This document shows positions 56,389 to 64,000 of a stretch of DNA of 64,000 nt, in pieces. The stretch covers positions 186,001 through 250,000 of the forward strand of contig AYSC01000001.1 in NCBI GenBank assembly GCA_000503195.1. Reading direction: 5' to 3'. This DNA is from Blastomonas sp. CACIA14H2. Its GTDB lineage: Bacteria > Pseudomonadota > Alphaproteobacteria > Sphingomonadales > Sphingomonadaceae. How positions within the stretch are numbered: the first letter of the stretch is position 1; the number at the start of each line of letters is the position of its first letter. Both the position numbers and the translations under genes were made by a program. The notes beneath the pieces were generated by a model, which saw only the letters and a program-made list of their open reading frames with translations, ran no database searches and was not told the DNA's origin.

Positions 56389-56891
56389 GCGGCAATCGTC
56401 CCGGTCTTTCTGCGGCGCAGCAGCAGATAGATGGCGCTCGCCCCGGCCAGCGACAAGAGGAAATTATAGCCCGCCAGCGAGATGCCGAACAGCGACCACG
56501 GCGCGGTGTCGCAGCGGACCAGCGGGTTGGCCATGATCGAATTGAGCACATCCTCGGTGCTGCCGCCGACCGGGGCTGCGGTGGCGCAGCGGGTCAGCCC
56601 TTCCCACCAGCCATATTCGACCCCGGCATGGAAGCCGCCGATGAGCCCGCTGACCGCGATCGCGATCGCGGCGAGCGAGGCCATGGCGACGCCCAGGCCC
56701 TCGACGCGCTTGACCGAGAGCACCGCGATGCCGCCCAGCGCCAGCGCGGCCCAGTGCGGCCAGCGCTGCCAGTAGCACATCTCGCACGGGTAGAGCCCGA
56801 ACACATACTGGCTGATCAGCGCTCCGCCCAGCAGCGATGCAGGCAGAAGAAACGCCAGCCATGCGGCGATACGCGGCGCGCGCGAAGTCAT
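56385..56891 (-). CDS. dsbB: Disulfide bond formation protein B
   Basis: A 168-residue four-helix inner-membrane protein. The first redox pair is the CEMC motif (C36/C39). The second periplasmic pair is the Cys in TRCATAAP and that in LVRCDTAPW. It reoxidises a DsbA-type thiol oxidase with ubiquinone, which agrees with the adjacent coq7. Four hydrophobic helices are evident. Confidence 0.93.
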   Translation of the reverse strand: MTSRAPRIAAWLAFLLPASLLGGALISQYVFGLYPCEMCYWQRWPHWAALALGGIAVLSVKRVEGLGVAMASLAAIAIAVSGLIGGFHAGVEYGWWEGLTRCATAAPVGGSTEDVLNSIMANPLVRCDTAPWSLFGISLAGYNFLLSLAGASAIYLLLRRRKTGTIAA

Positions 56892-56934
56892 CAGGTCAGG
56901 CCCCCGGCAATAAAGGTCTTCGAAAAGGAACGGT

Positions 56935-58311
56935 TCAGTTGCGGCGCGTCACCGGACGCCCCGTAGCAGCAGAACGCGCCGCGACCGGGCGGGTTGCCGC
57001 CAGCCGCGAACTCGCCAGCGTCGTACGCTGCAAGGTTGCGAGCGCATAATAGAGCTGGAAGTCCTCGATGCCCTTTTCCTTGAGCTGCTCGGTGGTCATG
57101 GTGAAACGCGGATCGTCGAGCTTGTCTACCTCCAGATCCTTGTCGTCCAGCCCGATCTCGTTGATCAGATGCCCGCGCAGATCAGATTCGCGCAGCTTCA
57201 TCCGCGTCTTGTAATCGGGGTCGGAAATCTGCGGCACCGCGATATCAGGCTCAATCCCGCCTTCCTGCACCGACTTGCCCGAGGGCGTGAAATAGCGCGC
57301 AGTGGTGAGCTTGAGCGCCGACGTGCGCGACAGCGGCAGCAGCGTCTGCACAGATCCCTTGCCGAAGCTGCGTTCGCCCATGACCAGCGCGCGGCGATGA
57401 TCCTGCAGCGCGCCTGCGACGATTTCCGAAGCCGAGGCCGAGCCGGAATCGACCAGCACGATCAGCGGCAGGCCGCCGGTGCTGTCGCCGGGACGCGCAT
57501 AATAGCGTTCGATATCGCCCTTGTGACGGCCGCGCTGCGAGACGATCTCGCCCTTTTGGAGGAACACGTCGGAGACCGCGACCGCCTCGTCGAGCAGGCC
57601 GCCGGGGTTCGAGCGCATATCGAGCACATAGCCGACCGGCTTGCGGCCCAGCTTCGCCTCGATATCCGCGATCGCCTGATTCACGTCCTCGCCGACGCTC
57701 GAGGTGAAGCTGGCGATGGTGATGATGCCGATATCGTCCTTCACCTCCCAGGTGACGGGCTTCAGGTCGATGATCGCGCGGGTGATGGTGACGTCGAACG
57801 GCTTGTCGCGGCCCTCGCGCACGATGGTGAGCTTGATCGAGGTGCCCGGTTCGCCGCGCATCTGGTCGACCGCATCGTCGAGCGTGCCGCCATAGATCAG
57901 CTTGCCGTCGAGATGCGTGATATAGTCGCCGGCCTTGATCCCGGCCTTGTCGGCGGGGGTCTCGCGGGTGGGGGCGATCACCTTGACCGCGCCGTCCTGC
58001 ATCGTCACCGACAGGCCCAGGCCGCCGTACATGCCCTCGGTCTGGGTGCGCAGATTGGCGAAATCGCGCGCGTCGAGATAGCTCGAATGCGGGTCGAGCG
58101 CGGCGAGCATGCCGTCGATCGCGCCGCGCACCAGCTTGTCGTCATCGACCGGCTCGACATAATCGGTCTTCACCCGCTCGAAAATATCGACGAATTTCGC
58201 GATCTCCGCCTGGGTGTCGGATTCGACCTGCGAAATGGCCGAGGTGGTGATCGGCACCAGGGCCACCGCAAGGGCAATGGCAGAGGCGCGGGCGAGGCGG
58301 GATTTCATCAT
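56935..58311 (-). CDS. ctpA: S41 family carboxy-terminal processing peptidase
   Basis: About 458 residues. A signal or anchor segment (ARASAIALAVALVPITTSA) is followed by a helical domain, a PDZ domain at about 80-165 (GLGLSVTMQDGAVKVIAPT), and the S41 protease core with catalytic Ser in LVDSGSASASEIVAGAL and Lys in GERSFGKGSVQTLLP. A basic Ala/Arg/Thr tail ends it. It cleaves C-termini of periplasmic proteins such as cell-wall hydrolases. It lies downstream of envC (237 nt) on the same strand. The ATG at 58311 or 58308 is the likely start; frames farther upstream are not. Confidence 0.93.
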   Translation of the reverse strand: MMKSRLARASAIALAVALVPITTSAISQVESDTQAEIAKFVDIFERVKTDYVEPVDDDKLVRGAIDGMLAALDPHSSYLDARDFANLRTQTEGMYGGLGLSVTMQDGAVKVIAPTRETPADKAGIKAGDYITHLDGKLIYGGTLDDAVDQMRGEPGTSIKLTIVREGRDKPFDVTITRAIIDLKPVTWEVKDDIGIITIASFTSSVGEDVNQAIADIEAKLGRKPVGYVLDMRSNPGGLLDEAVAVSDVFLQKGEIVSQRGRHKGDIERYYARPGDSTGGLPLIVLVDSGSASASEIVAGALQDHRRALVMGERSFGKGSVQTLLPLSRTSALKLTTARYFTPSGKSVQEGGIEPDIAVPQISDPDYKTRMKLRESDLRGHLINEIGLDDKDLEVDKLDDPRFTMTTEQLKEKGIEDFQLYYALATLQRTTLASSRLAATRPVAARSAATGRPVTRRN

Positions 58312-58548
58312 CGAGTGCAACCTTGTTCTGACCGGCTTGGAACCAGGCCCGGATCGTGCCGCGACGCCGCCAATGATCATGGCGTCGGCACTCCCCAGGC
58401 AAAGACATCGCGCTTACCCCTCGCGCGGCGCTGCCAATCTAGTCGCGTGCGCCCGCAAATGCCAGATGCTTTGCCACCGGCGCGCCACGCGTTTCGACCA
58501 GCGGCATCGAGGCTAAAGCGCTTTGCTTGCCGCAGGATGAACGCGCGC

Positions 58549-59760
58549 TCACGCAATCAGCGCCGCAATGTTAATCGGGCGGCCGTTGCGGCGCAGCTCG
58601 ACGGTGATGCGCGGGCGGATTTCGGCGGCGCGGCCGATCGGGTCGCCCTGCGCGACGCGCTCGCCGACCTTCAGCCGGGTGCGCGCGAGCCCCGTGATCA
58701 GGCTGGTCCACCCGCCGACATGCTCGATGATGACGATCTGGCCGAATCCGCGATACTTTCCGGCAAAGGCGATGCGGCCATCCGCCGGGGCGATCAGTTG
58801 CGCGCCGGGACGGGTGGCAAGGGTGAGCCCGCGCGAGCGGACGCCGGTGGCGGCGACCTCGCCGAAGCCGGTGACGATCGCGCCGGGGGTGGGCAGGCGA
58901 TAGGCTGGGCGCGCGCTGCTCGCGGGCGGGGCGGCATTCTCCACGACCTCAGAGGCTTGCGGACGCGGCGGGCGCAGCACCGGGCCTTCGAGCGCGGCGA
59001 GCCGCTGGCGCAGCGTGGCGCTGGCTTCCAGGTCATCGACCAGGCTGTCGAGATCGCGCGCGCGTTCGCTCAGGCCCAATGCGCGCTCTTCCTCGAGCCG
59101 CGAGGTGCTGGCGAGTTCGCGCGACCGGGTGCGCGCGCGCGCCTCGAGACGGGCGAGCTCGGCGCGGCGAAAGGCGAGCTGCTGGCGGCCCTTGCGTTGG
59201 AGCGCGGCGGCGCGCGTCGCCTGGCGCGCGAGATCGCGCGAGCGGGCGATGTCCTGGCGCAGCGCCGCCGTCTCCGCCTCGACCCTGGGCAACGTGGTGG
59301 CGAGCACCGCGCGCACGCGCACCAGATCGTCGATCGATCCGGGCTGGACCAGAGCGAGGACGGTGGGTCGGCGCGCCATGGATTGCAGCGCGGCGGTGAG
59401 CCGGGCGAGCGGCTGCTGACGCGCGGCGAGCCTGGCGCGTTGCGCGCGCTGCAATGTCGCGATGATCTTTACCCGCGCCTCGGCGGCGGCGATCTCGGCC
59501 TCGGCCTGCTGCACGCGCGAGGCAACGACGCGCGCCTCGGCGCGGGCCTTGTCGGCCTCGGCCACCGCGCTGTCGGCCTGGCGTTCGAGCGTGGCGCTGC
59601 GCCGGGCTGCGGCCTTTGCATCGGCGAGCGCGCGGGCGAGCGCGGTGCGTTCCTGGTCGAGCAGGTTGACCGGACGGGCGGGCGCGGCGGCGCTGCCGGG
59701 CAGCGCGGTGATGATGGCGGCACCGGCGATCATCGCCAGACCGAATGAGCGCCCCCGCAT
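58549..59760 (-). CDS. envC: EnvC-like murein hydrolase activator
   Basis: A 403-residue periplasmic protein. A signal peptide (SFGLAMIAGAAIITALPGSA) is followed by a long coiled coil at about 30-260 (Ala, Arg, Glu rich), a proline-rich linker and a LytM/M23 domain (from about 290, YRLPTPGAIVTGFGE). The zinc ligands of active M23 peptidases are not all there: the HxGxD site reads GVRSRGLTL and the HxH site reads IEHVGGWTS. It is therefore a non-catalytic activator of amidases, as E. coli EnvC is. It is 4 nt after rlmH. Confidence 0.9.
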   Translation of the reverse strand: MRGRSFGLAMIAGAAIITALPGSAAAPARPVNLLDQERTALARALADAKAAARRSATLERQADSAVAEADKARAEARVVASRVQQAEAEIAAAEARVKIIATLQRAQRARLAARQQPLARLTAALQSMARRPTVLALVQPGSIDDLVRVRAVLATTLPRVEAETAALRQDIARSRDLARQATRAAALQRKGRQQLAFRRAELARLEARARTRSRELASTSRLEEERALGLSERARDLDSLVDDLEASATLRQRLAALEGPVLRPPRPQASEVVENAAPPASSARPAYRLPTPGAIVTGFGEVAATGVRSRGLTLATRPGAQLIAPADGRIAFAGKYRGFGQIVIIEHVGGWTSLITGLARTRLKVGERVAQGDPIGRAAEIRPRITVELRRNGRPINIAALIA

Positions 59761-59764
59761 CGCC

Positions 59765-60187
59765 TCAGCCTTCGCGATGATAGGGATGGCCGGCGAGGAT
59801 GCTGGTCGCGCGATAGAGCTGTTCGGCGAGCATCGCGCGCGCCATCATGTGCGGCCAGGTCGCCTTGCCGAACGCGATCAGCAGATCGGCATTCGCGCGC
59901 TCCGCATCGTCGAAGCCGTCCGCCGCGCCGATCAGGAAGCGCGTCTCGCGCACGCCATCGTCACGCCAGCGGCCGAGCTTTTCGGCGATTTCCATCGAGG
60001 TCAGCTGCTTGCCGAGTTCGTCGAGCATTACAGTGCGGCTGCCCGGTGGCGCGGGCGGCACGCTGCCGCCGCGATCGGGCAATTCGGTGATCGCCAGCGG
60101 CCACTGGATGCGCTTGGCATAGCGCTGCACCAGCTCGGCCTCGGGCGACCGGCCGATCTTGCCGCGCGCGATGATGTGCAGGCGCAT
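59765..60187 (-). CDS. rlmH: 23S rRNA pseudouridine1915-N3 methyltransferase
   Basis: A 140-residue SPOUT-class methyltransferase. It begins MRLHIIARGKIGRSPEAEL, has FLIGAADGFDD for the SAM knot, and ends EQLYRATSILAGHPYHREG, the conserved YHR tail. It methylates pseudouridine 1915 in helix 69 of 23S rRNA. It lies between rsfS and envC, an order well kept in alphaproteobacteria. Confidence 0.96.
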   Translation of the reverse strand: MRLHIIARGKIGRSPEAELVQRYAKRIQWPLAITELPDRGGSVPPAPPGSRTVMLDELGKQLTSMEIAEKLGRWRDDGVRETRFLIGAADGFDDAERANADLLIAFGKATWPHMMARAMLAEQLYRATSILAGHPYHREG

Positions 60188-60217
60188 GCTGCCTCAGCCC
60201 CCTGGCCTGTTACAGGC

Positions 60218-60631
60218 TCAGGCGTTCGGAGCCTCGGGCGCGTCGCCAAAGGCCCACATGCGTTCCAGATTGTAGAAGCTGCGCACCTCGGGGCGGAACA
60301 GATGGACGATGACATCGCCCGCGTCGATCAGCACCCAATCGGCATTGGTCAGCCCTTCGATCCGCGCGCTGCCGCCGGCTTCCTTGATCCGCTCGGCCAG
60401 CTTCTGCGCCATCGAGGCGACCTGGCGGGTCGAACGGCCCGAGGCGATCACCATGAAATCGGCGATATTGCTCTTTCCGGCGAGCGGGATCGAAACCACC
60501 TCCTGCGCCTGATCGTCGTCGAGCGACTGCATCACCAGCGCGTGCAGCTTGGTCGCTTCGGCCAGTTGCAGATCGGTGGCCGACGGGGGCGGGCTGGCAA
60601 CCGATGGATGGGCTTGAGAAAGATTGGTCAA
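60218..60631 (-). CDS. rsfS: Ribosome silencing factor
   Basis: A 137-residue protein with the RsfS fold signature: LHALVMQSLDDDQAQEVVSI, ADFMVIASGRSTRQV, ADWVLIDAGDVIVHLF and YNLERMWAF. It binds L14 and blocks subunit joining. The start is taken as TTG at 60631 with AAGGAG 5 nt upstream; longer frames to 60766 overlap the nadD 3' end and lack family match. It is between nadD and rlmH. Confidence 0.93.
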   Translation of the reverse strand: MTNLSQAHPSVASPPPSATDLQLAEATKLHALVMQSLDDDQAQEVVSIPLAGKSNIADFMVIASGRSTRQVASMAQKLAERIKEAGGSARIEGLTNADWVLIDAGDVIVHLFRPEVRSFYNLERMWAFGDAPEAPNA

Positions 60632-60758
60632 TGGAGCTCCTTGCACAAAGGCATCTGAAAAACGAACGCGGGCCCGCAAAAGTTGCGACAGCGCGCGATG
60701 AACATGGGCGGGTTGAAGGACATGTCCTGGGGGACGGGCGGAGTGGCTGGACCGGCTG

Positions 60759-61403
60759 TCACGCAAAGACCTGCCGGGTCACTGTATCGCGCACGATGGT
60801 GTCGGCGTAATCCAGAAACCAGTCGGGATCCTGACGGCGCAGGGCCGTGGCGGATCGCGGATCAGGACGAAAGCGCATCAGCACAAGCGCTGGCAAACTC
60901 CATCGTGTCCAGTCTCTTGCCTGGCTGCGGGGACGGACACGATGCCCGAACCAGGCCATTGCGGGGCCCGAAATGGCAGCGCCATCATATCCCGGACGCG
61001 CGACAACTGCAATCGGCATTTGCCGCGCGATCGTGCGCCAGTCCTTCCACCGGTGGAATCCCGCCAGATTGTCCGCGCCCATGATCCAGACGAAATCGCG
61101 TTTCGGGTAGCGCGCCTTGATCTTTGCAAGCGTCTCGACGGTGTAGCGCGTGCCGAGTTCGGTCTCGATTCCGGTCGCGCGAATCCGGCTGCGCCGCGTC
61201 ATGGTGCGCGCCGAGGCGAGCCGCGCCTTCATAGGCGCCATGTCGCGCGCACCGTCCTTGAGCGGGTTGCCCGGGCTGACCAGCCACCAGATCTCGTCGA
61301 GCCCCAAGGCCTCCATCGCGAACAGGCTGATCGCCCGGTGCCCGCGATGCGCCGGGTTGAACGACCCGCCCATCAGGCCGGTGCGGACAGGGCGCCCCGT
61401 CAT
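60759..61403 (-). CDS. nadD: Nicotinate-nucleotide adenylyltransferase
   Basis: A 214-residue nucleotidyltransferase. It has the ATP site GLMGGSFNPAHRGHRAIS, WWLVSPGNPLKD and IMGADNLAGFHRWKDW, all classic NadD. It makes deamido-NAD. The ATG at 61403 (GGGAG 9 nt upstream) shares 4 nt (ATGA) with the stop of the upstream ParE-like toxin gene. Its translation may thus be coupled to the toxin. Confidence 0.95.
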   Translation of the reverse strand: MTGRPVRTGLMGGSFNPAHRGHRAISLFAMEALGLDEIWWLVSPGNPLKDGARDMAPMKARLASARTMTRRSRIRATGIETELGTRYTVETLAKIKARYPKRDFVWIMGADNLAGFHRWKDWRTIARQMPIAVVARPGYDGAAISGPAMAWFGHRVRPRSQARDWTRWSLPALVLMRFRPDPRSATALRRQDPDWFLDYADTIVRDTVTRQVFA

Positions 61404-61684
61404 GGCTCTATGCTCCCGTCCTGGCGCTCGTGAAGGACGCGCAGGATGTGCAGGCCCTGTTGGCTCGTGCGATAGATCATCAGGAAGGGTGTTCGTCCCA
61501 GACGCCATTTGCGGTGATCCGCCGATCCGACCGGCGTGCCGACCTGCGGATATTCGGACAGGCGGGCGATGGCCTTTTCAAGCGCGCTGACCAGATTGAG
61601 TGCATATCGGGCGTCGTCGTCGAGCGCCTGCCGGTAGATGATGTTGAAATCGTCCTGCGCGCGCAGCGACCAGGTGACGCGCAT
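61400..61684 (-). CDS. RelE/ParE-family toxin
   Basis: A 94-residue basic protein with the ParE/RelE fold pattern: VTWSLRAQDDFNIIYRQAL, LVSALEKAIARLSEYPQVGT and FLMIYRTSQQGLHILRVLHER. The start overlaps the antitoxin stop (TGATG at 61684; GTG at 61687 is an alternative) and its stop overlaps nadD. Toxins of this fold attack gyrase or mRNA; which one cannot be said here. Confidence 0.88.
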   Translation of the reverse strand: MRVTWSLRAQDDFNIIYRQALDDDARYALNLVSALEKAIARLSEYPQVGTPVGSADHRKWRLGRTPFLMIYRTSQQGLHILRVLHERQDGSIEP

Positions 61685-61986
61685 CACGCAGCTTTATCTT
61701 GCTCTTGCTGGGCTTTGGCGTCCTGCTCGGCAATCTTGGCCTTGGCTTTGGAGCGCAAGTTGGCGACCCACTCTTCCATCTGCTCCTGCGTGAGGAAGCG
61801 GCCGGCGGCGATGTCGTCCTCGCCCTCTTGAATGAAGTCCATCATCGCTACCTCGGCGCGCAACATCTTCTCGATTGCGCGCGCGGCGAGCCAGGAGCGG
61901 CTGCGGCCCTGCGCCTTGGCGACGCGGTCGACCAGCTCCATGACCTCGGGATCGATACGGGCGGTGATGATCTGCGACTTGCTCAT
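61684..61986 (-). CDS. Ribbon-helix-helix antitoxin
   Basis: A 100-residue protein with an N-terminal ribbon-helix-helix DNA-binding domain (SQIITARIDPEVMELVDRVA, then GRSRSWLAARAIEKML) and an acidic C-terminal toxin-binding tail (FIQEGEDDIAAGRFLTQEQM then an Ala/Lys/Gln helix). It neutralises the following toxin and should repress its own promoter, probably through the tandem GTATAC sites 9 bp upstream of its ATG. The two genes overlap. Confidence 0.88.
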   Translation of the reverse strand: MSKSQIITARIDPEVMELVDRVAKAQGRSRSWLAARAIEKMLRAEVAMMDFIQEGEDDIAAGRFLTQEQMEEWVANLRSKAKAKIAEQDAKAQQEQDKAA

Positions 61987-61994
61987 GCCTGCAT

Positions 61995-62009
61995 GTATAC
62001 ATTGTATAC
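61995..62009 (-). promoter_or_regulatory. Tandem GTATAC palindrome, antitoxin autorepression site
   Basis: GTATAC-ATT-GTATAC at 61995-62009. Each half is a palindrome and so is the whole, apart from the central base triplet. It lies 9-23 bp upstream of the antitoxin ATG and 20 bp after the proA stop. Ribbon-helix-helix antitoxins commonly bind such short repeated palindromes. It also contains a TATACAAT -10-like box on the minus strand. Confidence 0.6.
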
Positions 62010-62029
62010 GTGTGGGCTGCAACCGGCGC

Positions 62030-63310
62030 TCAGGCGCGGATATGGCCCTCGCCGTCGACCAGCCATTTGTAGGTGGTCAGCCCCTCGAGCGCGACCGGGC
62101 CGCGCGCGTGCAGCCGCCCGGTGGCGATGCCGATCTCGGCACCCAGGCCGAATTCGCCGCCATCGGCAAACTGGCTCGAGGCATTGACCATCACGATGGC
62201 GCTGTCGACTTGCGACTGGAAGCGCGCGGCGGCCGCCATGTCGCTGGCGATGATCGCATCGGTATGGCCCGAGCTGTGCCGCGCGATATGCTCCAGCGCG
62301 CCGTCCAGCCCCTCGACGAACGCGACCGAGAGGATCGCGTCGAGATATTCGGTGTCCCAGTCCTCTTCGCTCGCGGAGACCGCGCGCGGCTCCAGTTCCA
62401 TCGCCATGTCGTCGCCGCGCAGCTCGCAGCCTGCATCGGCGAGCGCGGCAAGAAGGGGGGCGGCATGCGGATAGTCGCGATCGATCAGCAGCGTCTCCAT
62501 CGCCCCGCACACGCCGGTGCGGCGCAGCTTGGCGTTGAGCGCGATCGCTTCTGCCATGCCCGGGTCGGCGCTGGCATGCACGAAACTGTGGCAGATGCCG
62601 TCGAGATGCGCGAGCACGGGGACGCGCGCATCGGCCTGGACGCGTGCGACCAGCGACTTGCCGCCGCGCGGGATGATGAGGTCGATCGCGCCCGCCGCCG
62701 CCAGCATCGCGCCGACGGCCTCGCGGTCCTGGGTCGGCACCAGCTGAACCGCGTCCTCGGGCAGGCCCGCTGCGGCAAGGCCGCGCGCCAGGGCGGCGTG
62801 CAGCGCGCGGTTGCTGTGCATCGCCTCGCTGCCGCCGCGCAGGATCGCGGCATTGCCCGACCGAACGCACAGCACCGCAGCATCGACGGTCACATTGGGG
62901 CGGCTTTCATAGATGATGCCGATGACGCCGATCGGCACACGCACGCGGCGCAGCGTCATGCCCGCGGGCGCGGTGCGCCGGTCGATCTCCTCGCCCACCG
63001 GATCGGGCAGCGCCGCCACTGCCTCGACGCTGTCGGCGATCGCGGCGAGCCTGGCGTCGTCGAGCTTCAGTCGATCGAGCATCGCGCCTGACAGTCCGCG
63101 CGCTTCGCCCGCCGCCATATCGCGCGCATTGGCGGCCAGGATGATGGCGGCATCTTCGCGCAGTGCAGCGGCGGCGGCGCGCAGGGCATCGGCCTTGGTA
63201 GCGTCTGGCAGGCTGCGAAGCTGCTTTGCGGCATCACGCGCGGCGGCGCAGCAGGCATTGATCACGTCCTGAGACGAGGGGCTGGCGGTGCTGGCGACGG
63301 CTTGAATCAT
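62030..63310 (-). CDS. proA: Gamma-glutamyl phosphate reductase
   Basis: A 426-residue aldehyde-dehydrogenase-superfamily enzyme of proline synthesis, normal length. Marks are VPIGVIGIIYESRPNVTVDA, SGNAAILRGGSEAMHSN, the catalytic Cys in HLDGICHSFVHASAD, and GGEFGLGAEIGIATGRLHAR near the end. It reduces glutamyl-5-phosphate with NADPH. The ATG at 63310 is favoured; a longer frame to 63337 is not. The toxin-antitoxin pair sits between it and nadD. Confidence 0.95.
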   Translation of the reverse strand: MIQAVASTASPSSQDVINACCAAARDAAKQLRSLPDATKADALRAAAAALREDAAIILAANARDMAAGEARGLSGAMLDRLKLDDARLAAIADSVEAVAALPDPVGEEIDRRTAPAGMTLRRVRVPIGVIGIIYESRPNVTVDAAVLCVRSGNAAILRGGSEAMHSNRALHAALARGLAAAGLPEDAVQLVPTQDREAVGAMLAAAGAIDLIIPRGGKSLVARVQADARVPVLAHLDGICHSFVHASADPGMAEAIALNAKLRRTGVCGAMETLLIDRDYPHAAPLLAALADAGCELRGDDMAMELEPRAVSASEEDWDTEYLDAILSVAFVEGLDGALEHIARHSSGHTDAIIASDMAAAARFQSQVDSAIVMVNASSQFADGGEFGLGAEIGIATGRLHARGPVALEGLTTYKWLVDGEGHIRA

Positions 63311-63511
63311 GGCTGCGGCGTGTAACAGCCAAGCCAAAAGGTTCCAAGCCGCGACTCGGTTCGTCGCAAATATAGGAAAAAAACGACTCGCAACCGTTTG
63401 CTGCGACGATTCTGGCAGCCAGAATGACAGGAAAATTGCGGAAAATTCACGTCAGATTGCAACTCACCGCACGACTCGTCCGATTCGTGGCAAAGCCGCG
63501 GGAGTCGATTC
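63304..63511. promoter_or_regulatory. Cluster of eight GANTC (CcrM-type) sites
   Basis: GANTC starts at 63304, 63353, 63385, 63408, 63473, 63482, 63502 and 63507, that is eight sites in 208 bp of the divergent proA-peptidase intergenic region where about one is expected by chance. In alphaproteobacteria this pentamer is methylated by CcrM and read by GcrA/CtrA-linked cell-cycle control. The sites lie 64-271 bp upstream of the DUF5930/M23 gene. Confidence 0.6.
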
Positions 63512-63574
63512 GCTATCCGTCAGACCCTTTGCTAGCGGCGCTGCGGGGTTAAATTTAAGGGTCGAACGGGTCGC

Positions 63575-64000
63575 ATGCGCATTCTAACGATGCGCAAGCG
63601 CGTAACGGACGCGCTTGCGCTATGGTTCCCTGATCGCGAATTTTTCATGCGGTCGCAGGGACAGATCAAATTCGTCAAGGTTTCTGCACGCCTGCAGATG
63701 ACGGTGGCCGGGGCTGTCGTCGCCGCGCTGCTGCTGTGGCTGGTCATCACGCTCGCCATGCTGGTCAGCCAGTACAGCATCAGCATGGAACGCATGGCGC
63801 TGGTGCAGCGCCAGGCCGAGATCGAAAGCTCGGCCAGCCGGGTCAAGGCCTATCGCTCGTCGGTCGAGGACGTCGCGCAGGATCTCGAAAAGCGCCAGGC
63901 GTTCCTCGAGGACATCGTCACCAGCTATATCGGCGAGCAGGCCGCGAGCGAGGATGCCAGCGCCGTCGTCGGCAGCGCCGAGCAGGGCAGCAGCGACGAG
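63575..64000 (+). CDS. DUF5930/M23 peptidoglycan peptidase (3' part outside window)
   Basis: 142 codons are in the window with no stop. After a short basic start (RILTMRKRVTDALALW) comes the DUF5930-like segment FPDREFFMRSQGQIKFVKVS, a transmembrane helix (about residues 45-67, VAGAVVAALLLWLVITLAML), and a long coiled coil (RQAEIESSASRVKAYRSSVE then DVAQDLEKRQAFLEDIV). In sphingomonads this organisation is followed by a LytM/M23 peptidase domain, which would lie beyond the window. ATG 63575 is used; ATG 63590 is possible. A 12-bp inverted repeat covers codons 6-16. Confidence 0.82.
   Translation, partial: MRILTMRKRVTDALALWFPDREFFMRSQGQIKFVKVSARLQMTVAGAVVAALLLWLVITLAMLVSQYSISMERMALVQRQAEIESSASRVKAYRSSVEDVAQDLEKRQAFLEDIVTSYIGEQAASEDASAVVGSAEQGSSDE
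63592..63620 (+). repeat. 12-bp inverted repeat in start of peptidase gene
   Basis: GCGCAAGCGCGT (63592-63603), loop AACGG, ACGCGCTTGCGC (63609-63620): a perfect stem within the first 16 codons. It would place a very stable hairpin 17 nt into the coding region and could lower or regulate translation. Confidence 0.6.

Noticed and set aside
57169-59748. 859-codon open frame on the plus strand
   Set aside because: It is antisense to ctpA and envC, both clear family members; composition is Arg/Ala/Gly/Asp rich with no domain, typical of GC-rich shadow frames.

Overview
The window looks like chromosomal DNA of a GC-rich alphaproteobacterium, most likely Sphingomonadales (Sphingomonas / Sphingobium / Novosphingobium-like). 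The grounds are: the conserved block proA-nadD-rsfS-rlmH-envC-ctpA-dsbB-coq7, a DUF5930/M23 gene start, dual-HTH Lrp/AsnC regulators, many TonB-dependent receptors, and a cluster of GANTC (CcrM-type) sites. No rRNA, tRNA, CRISPR array, insertion sequence or prophage was seen. Families were assigned by reading motifs; no search was run.

Region 1 (1-19.9 kb) is a catabolic island for a hydrophobic, probably alicyclic or terpenoid-like compound. It holds an EthD-like protein, a CurA-type reductase, an acyl-CoA dehydrogenase, an MFS carrier, two double-HTH AsnC regulators, a thiolase-like/crotonase fusion, a nitronate monooxygenase, a nitroreductase, three SDRs (one of dienoyl-CoA-reductase type), an APH-like kinase, a DUF3237 protein, a zinc alcohol dehydrogenase, a CYP108-like P450 and a D-aminoacylase-like amidohydrolase. 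A heavily deleted thiolase pseudogene sits among them. A 16-bp AT-rich motif recurs in three of its promoter regions. The likely flow is P450 hydroxylation, alcohol oxidation, then beta-oxidation-like chemistry; no acyl-CoA ligase is visible in the window.

Region 2 (20.3-25.8 kb) has three tandem sugar-phosphate-isomerase-type TIM barrels, then a divergent GlxA/AraC regulator and two SDRs. Region 3 (25.8-33.8 kb) is a cell-surface-signalling system on the minus strand: ECF sigma factor, FecR, a TonB-dependent transducer with an STN domain, then a giant autotransporter. A small exported protein lies divergently behind a 16-bp inverted repeat.

Region 4 (33.9-39.9 kb) is an overlapping four-gene signalling operon: a hybrid kinase with three receivers, CheR, a receiver-less CheB, and a receiver-kinase. 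Region 5 (39.9-45 kb) holds a PaoABC-type molybdenum aldehyde oxidoreductase, a DUF1206 membrane protein and a small membrane peptide followed by three strong hairpins. Region 6 (45.5-53 kb) is a coupled five-gene unit: a TonB-dependent siderophore receptor behind a Fur-like palindrome, an ABC-2 ATPase, two DUF3526-type permeases and a second TonB-dependent receptor with a shortened plug.

Region 7 (53-64 kb) is core housekeeping: two bPH2 membrane proteins, a small exported protein, coq7, dsbB, ctpA, envC, rlmH, rsfS, nadD and proA. A RHH/ParE-type toxin-antitoxin pair is wedged between proA and nadD and overlaps nadD by 4 nt. The window ends in the start of a DUF5930/M23 peptidase gene whose upstream region carries eight GANTC sites.
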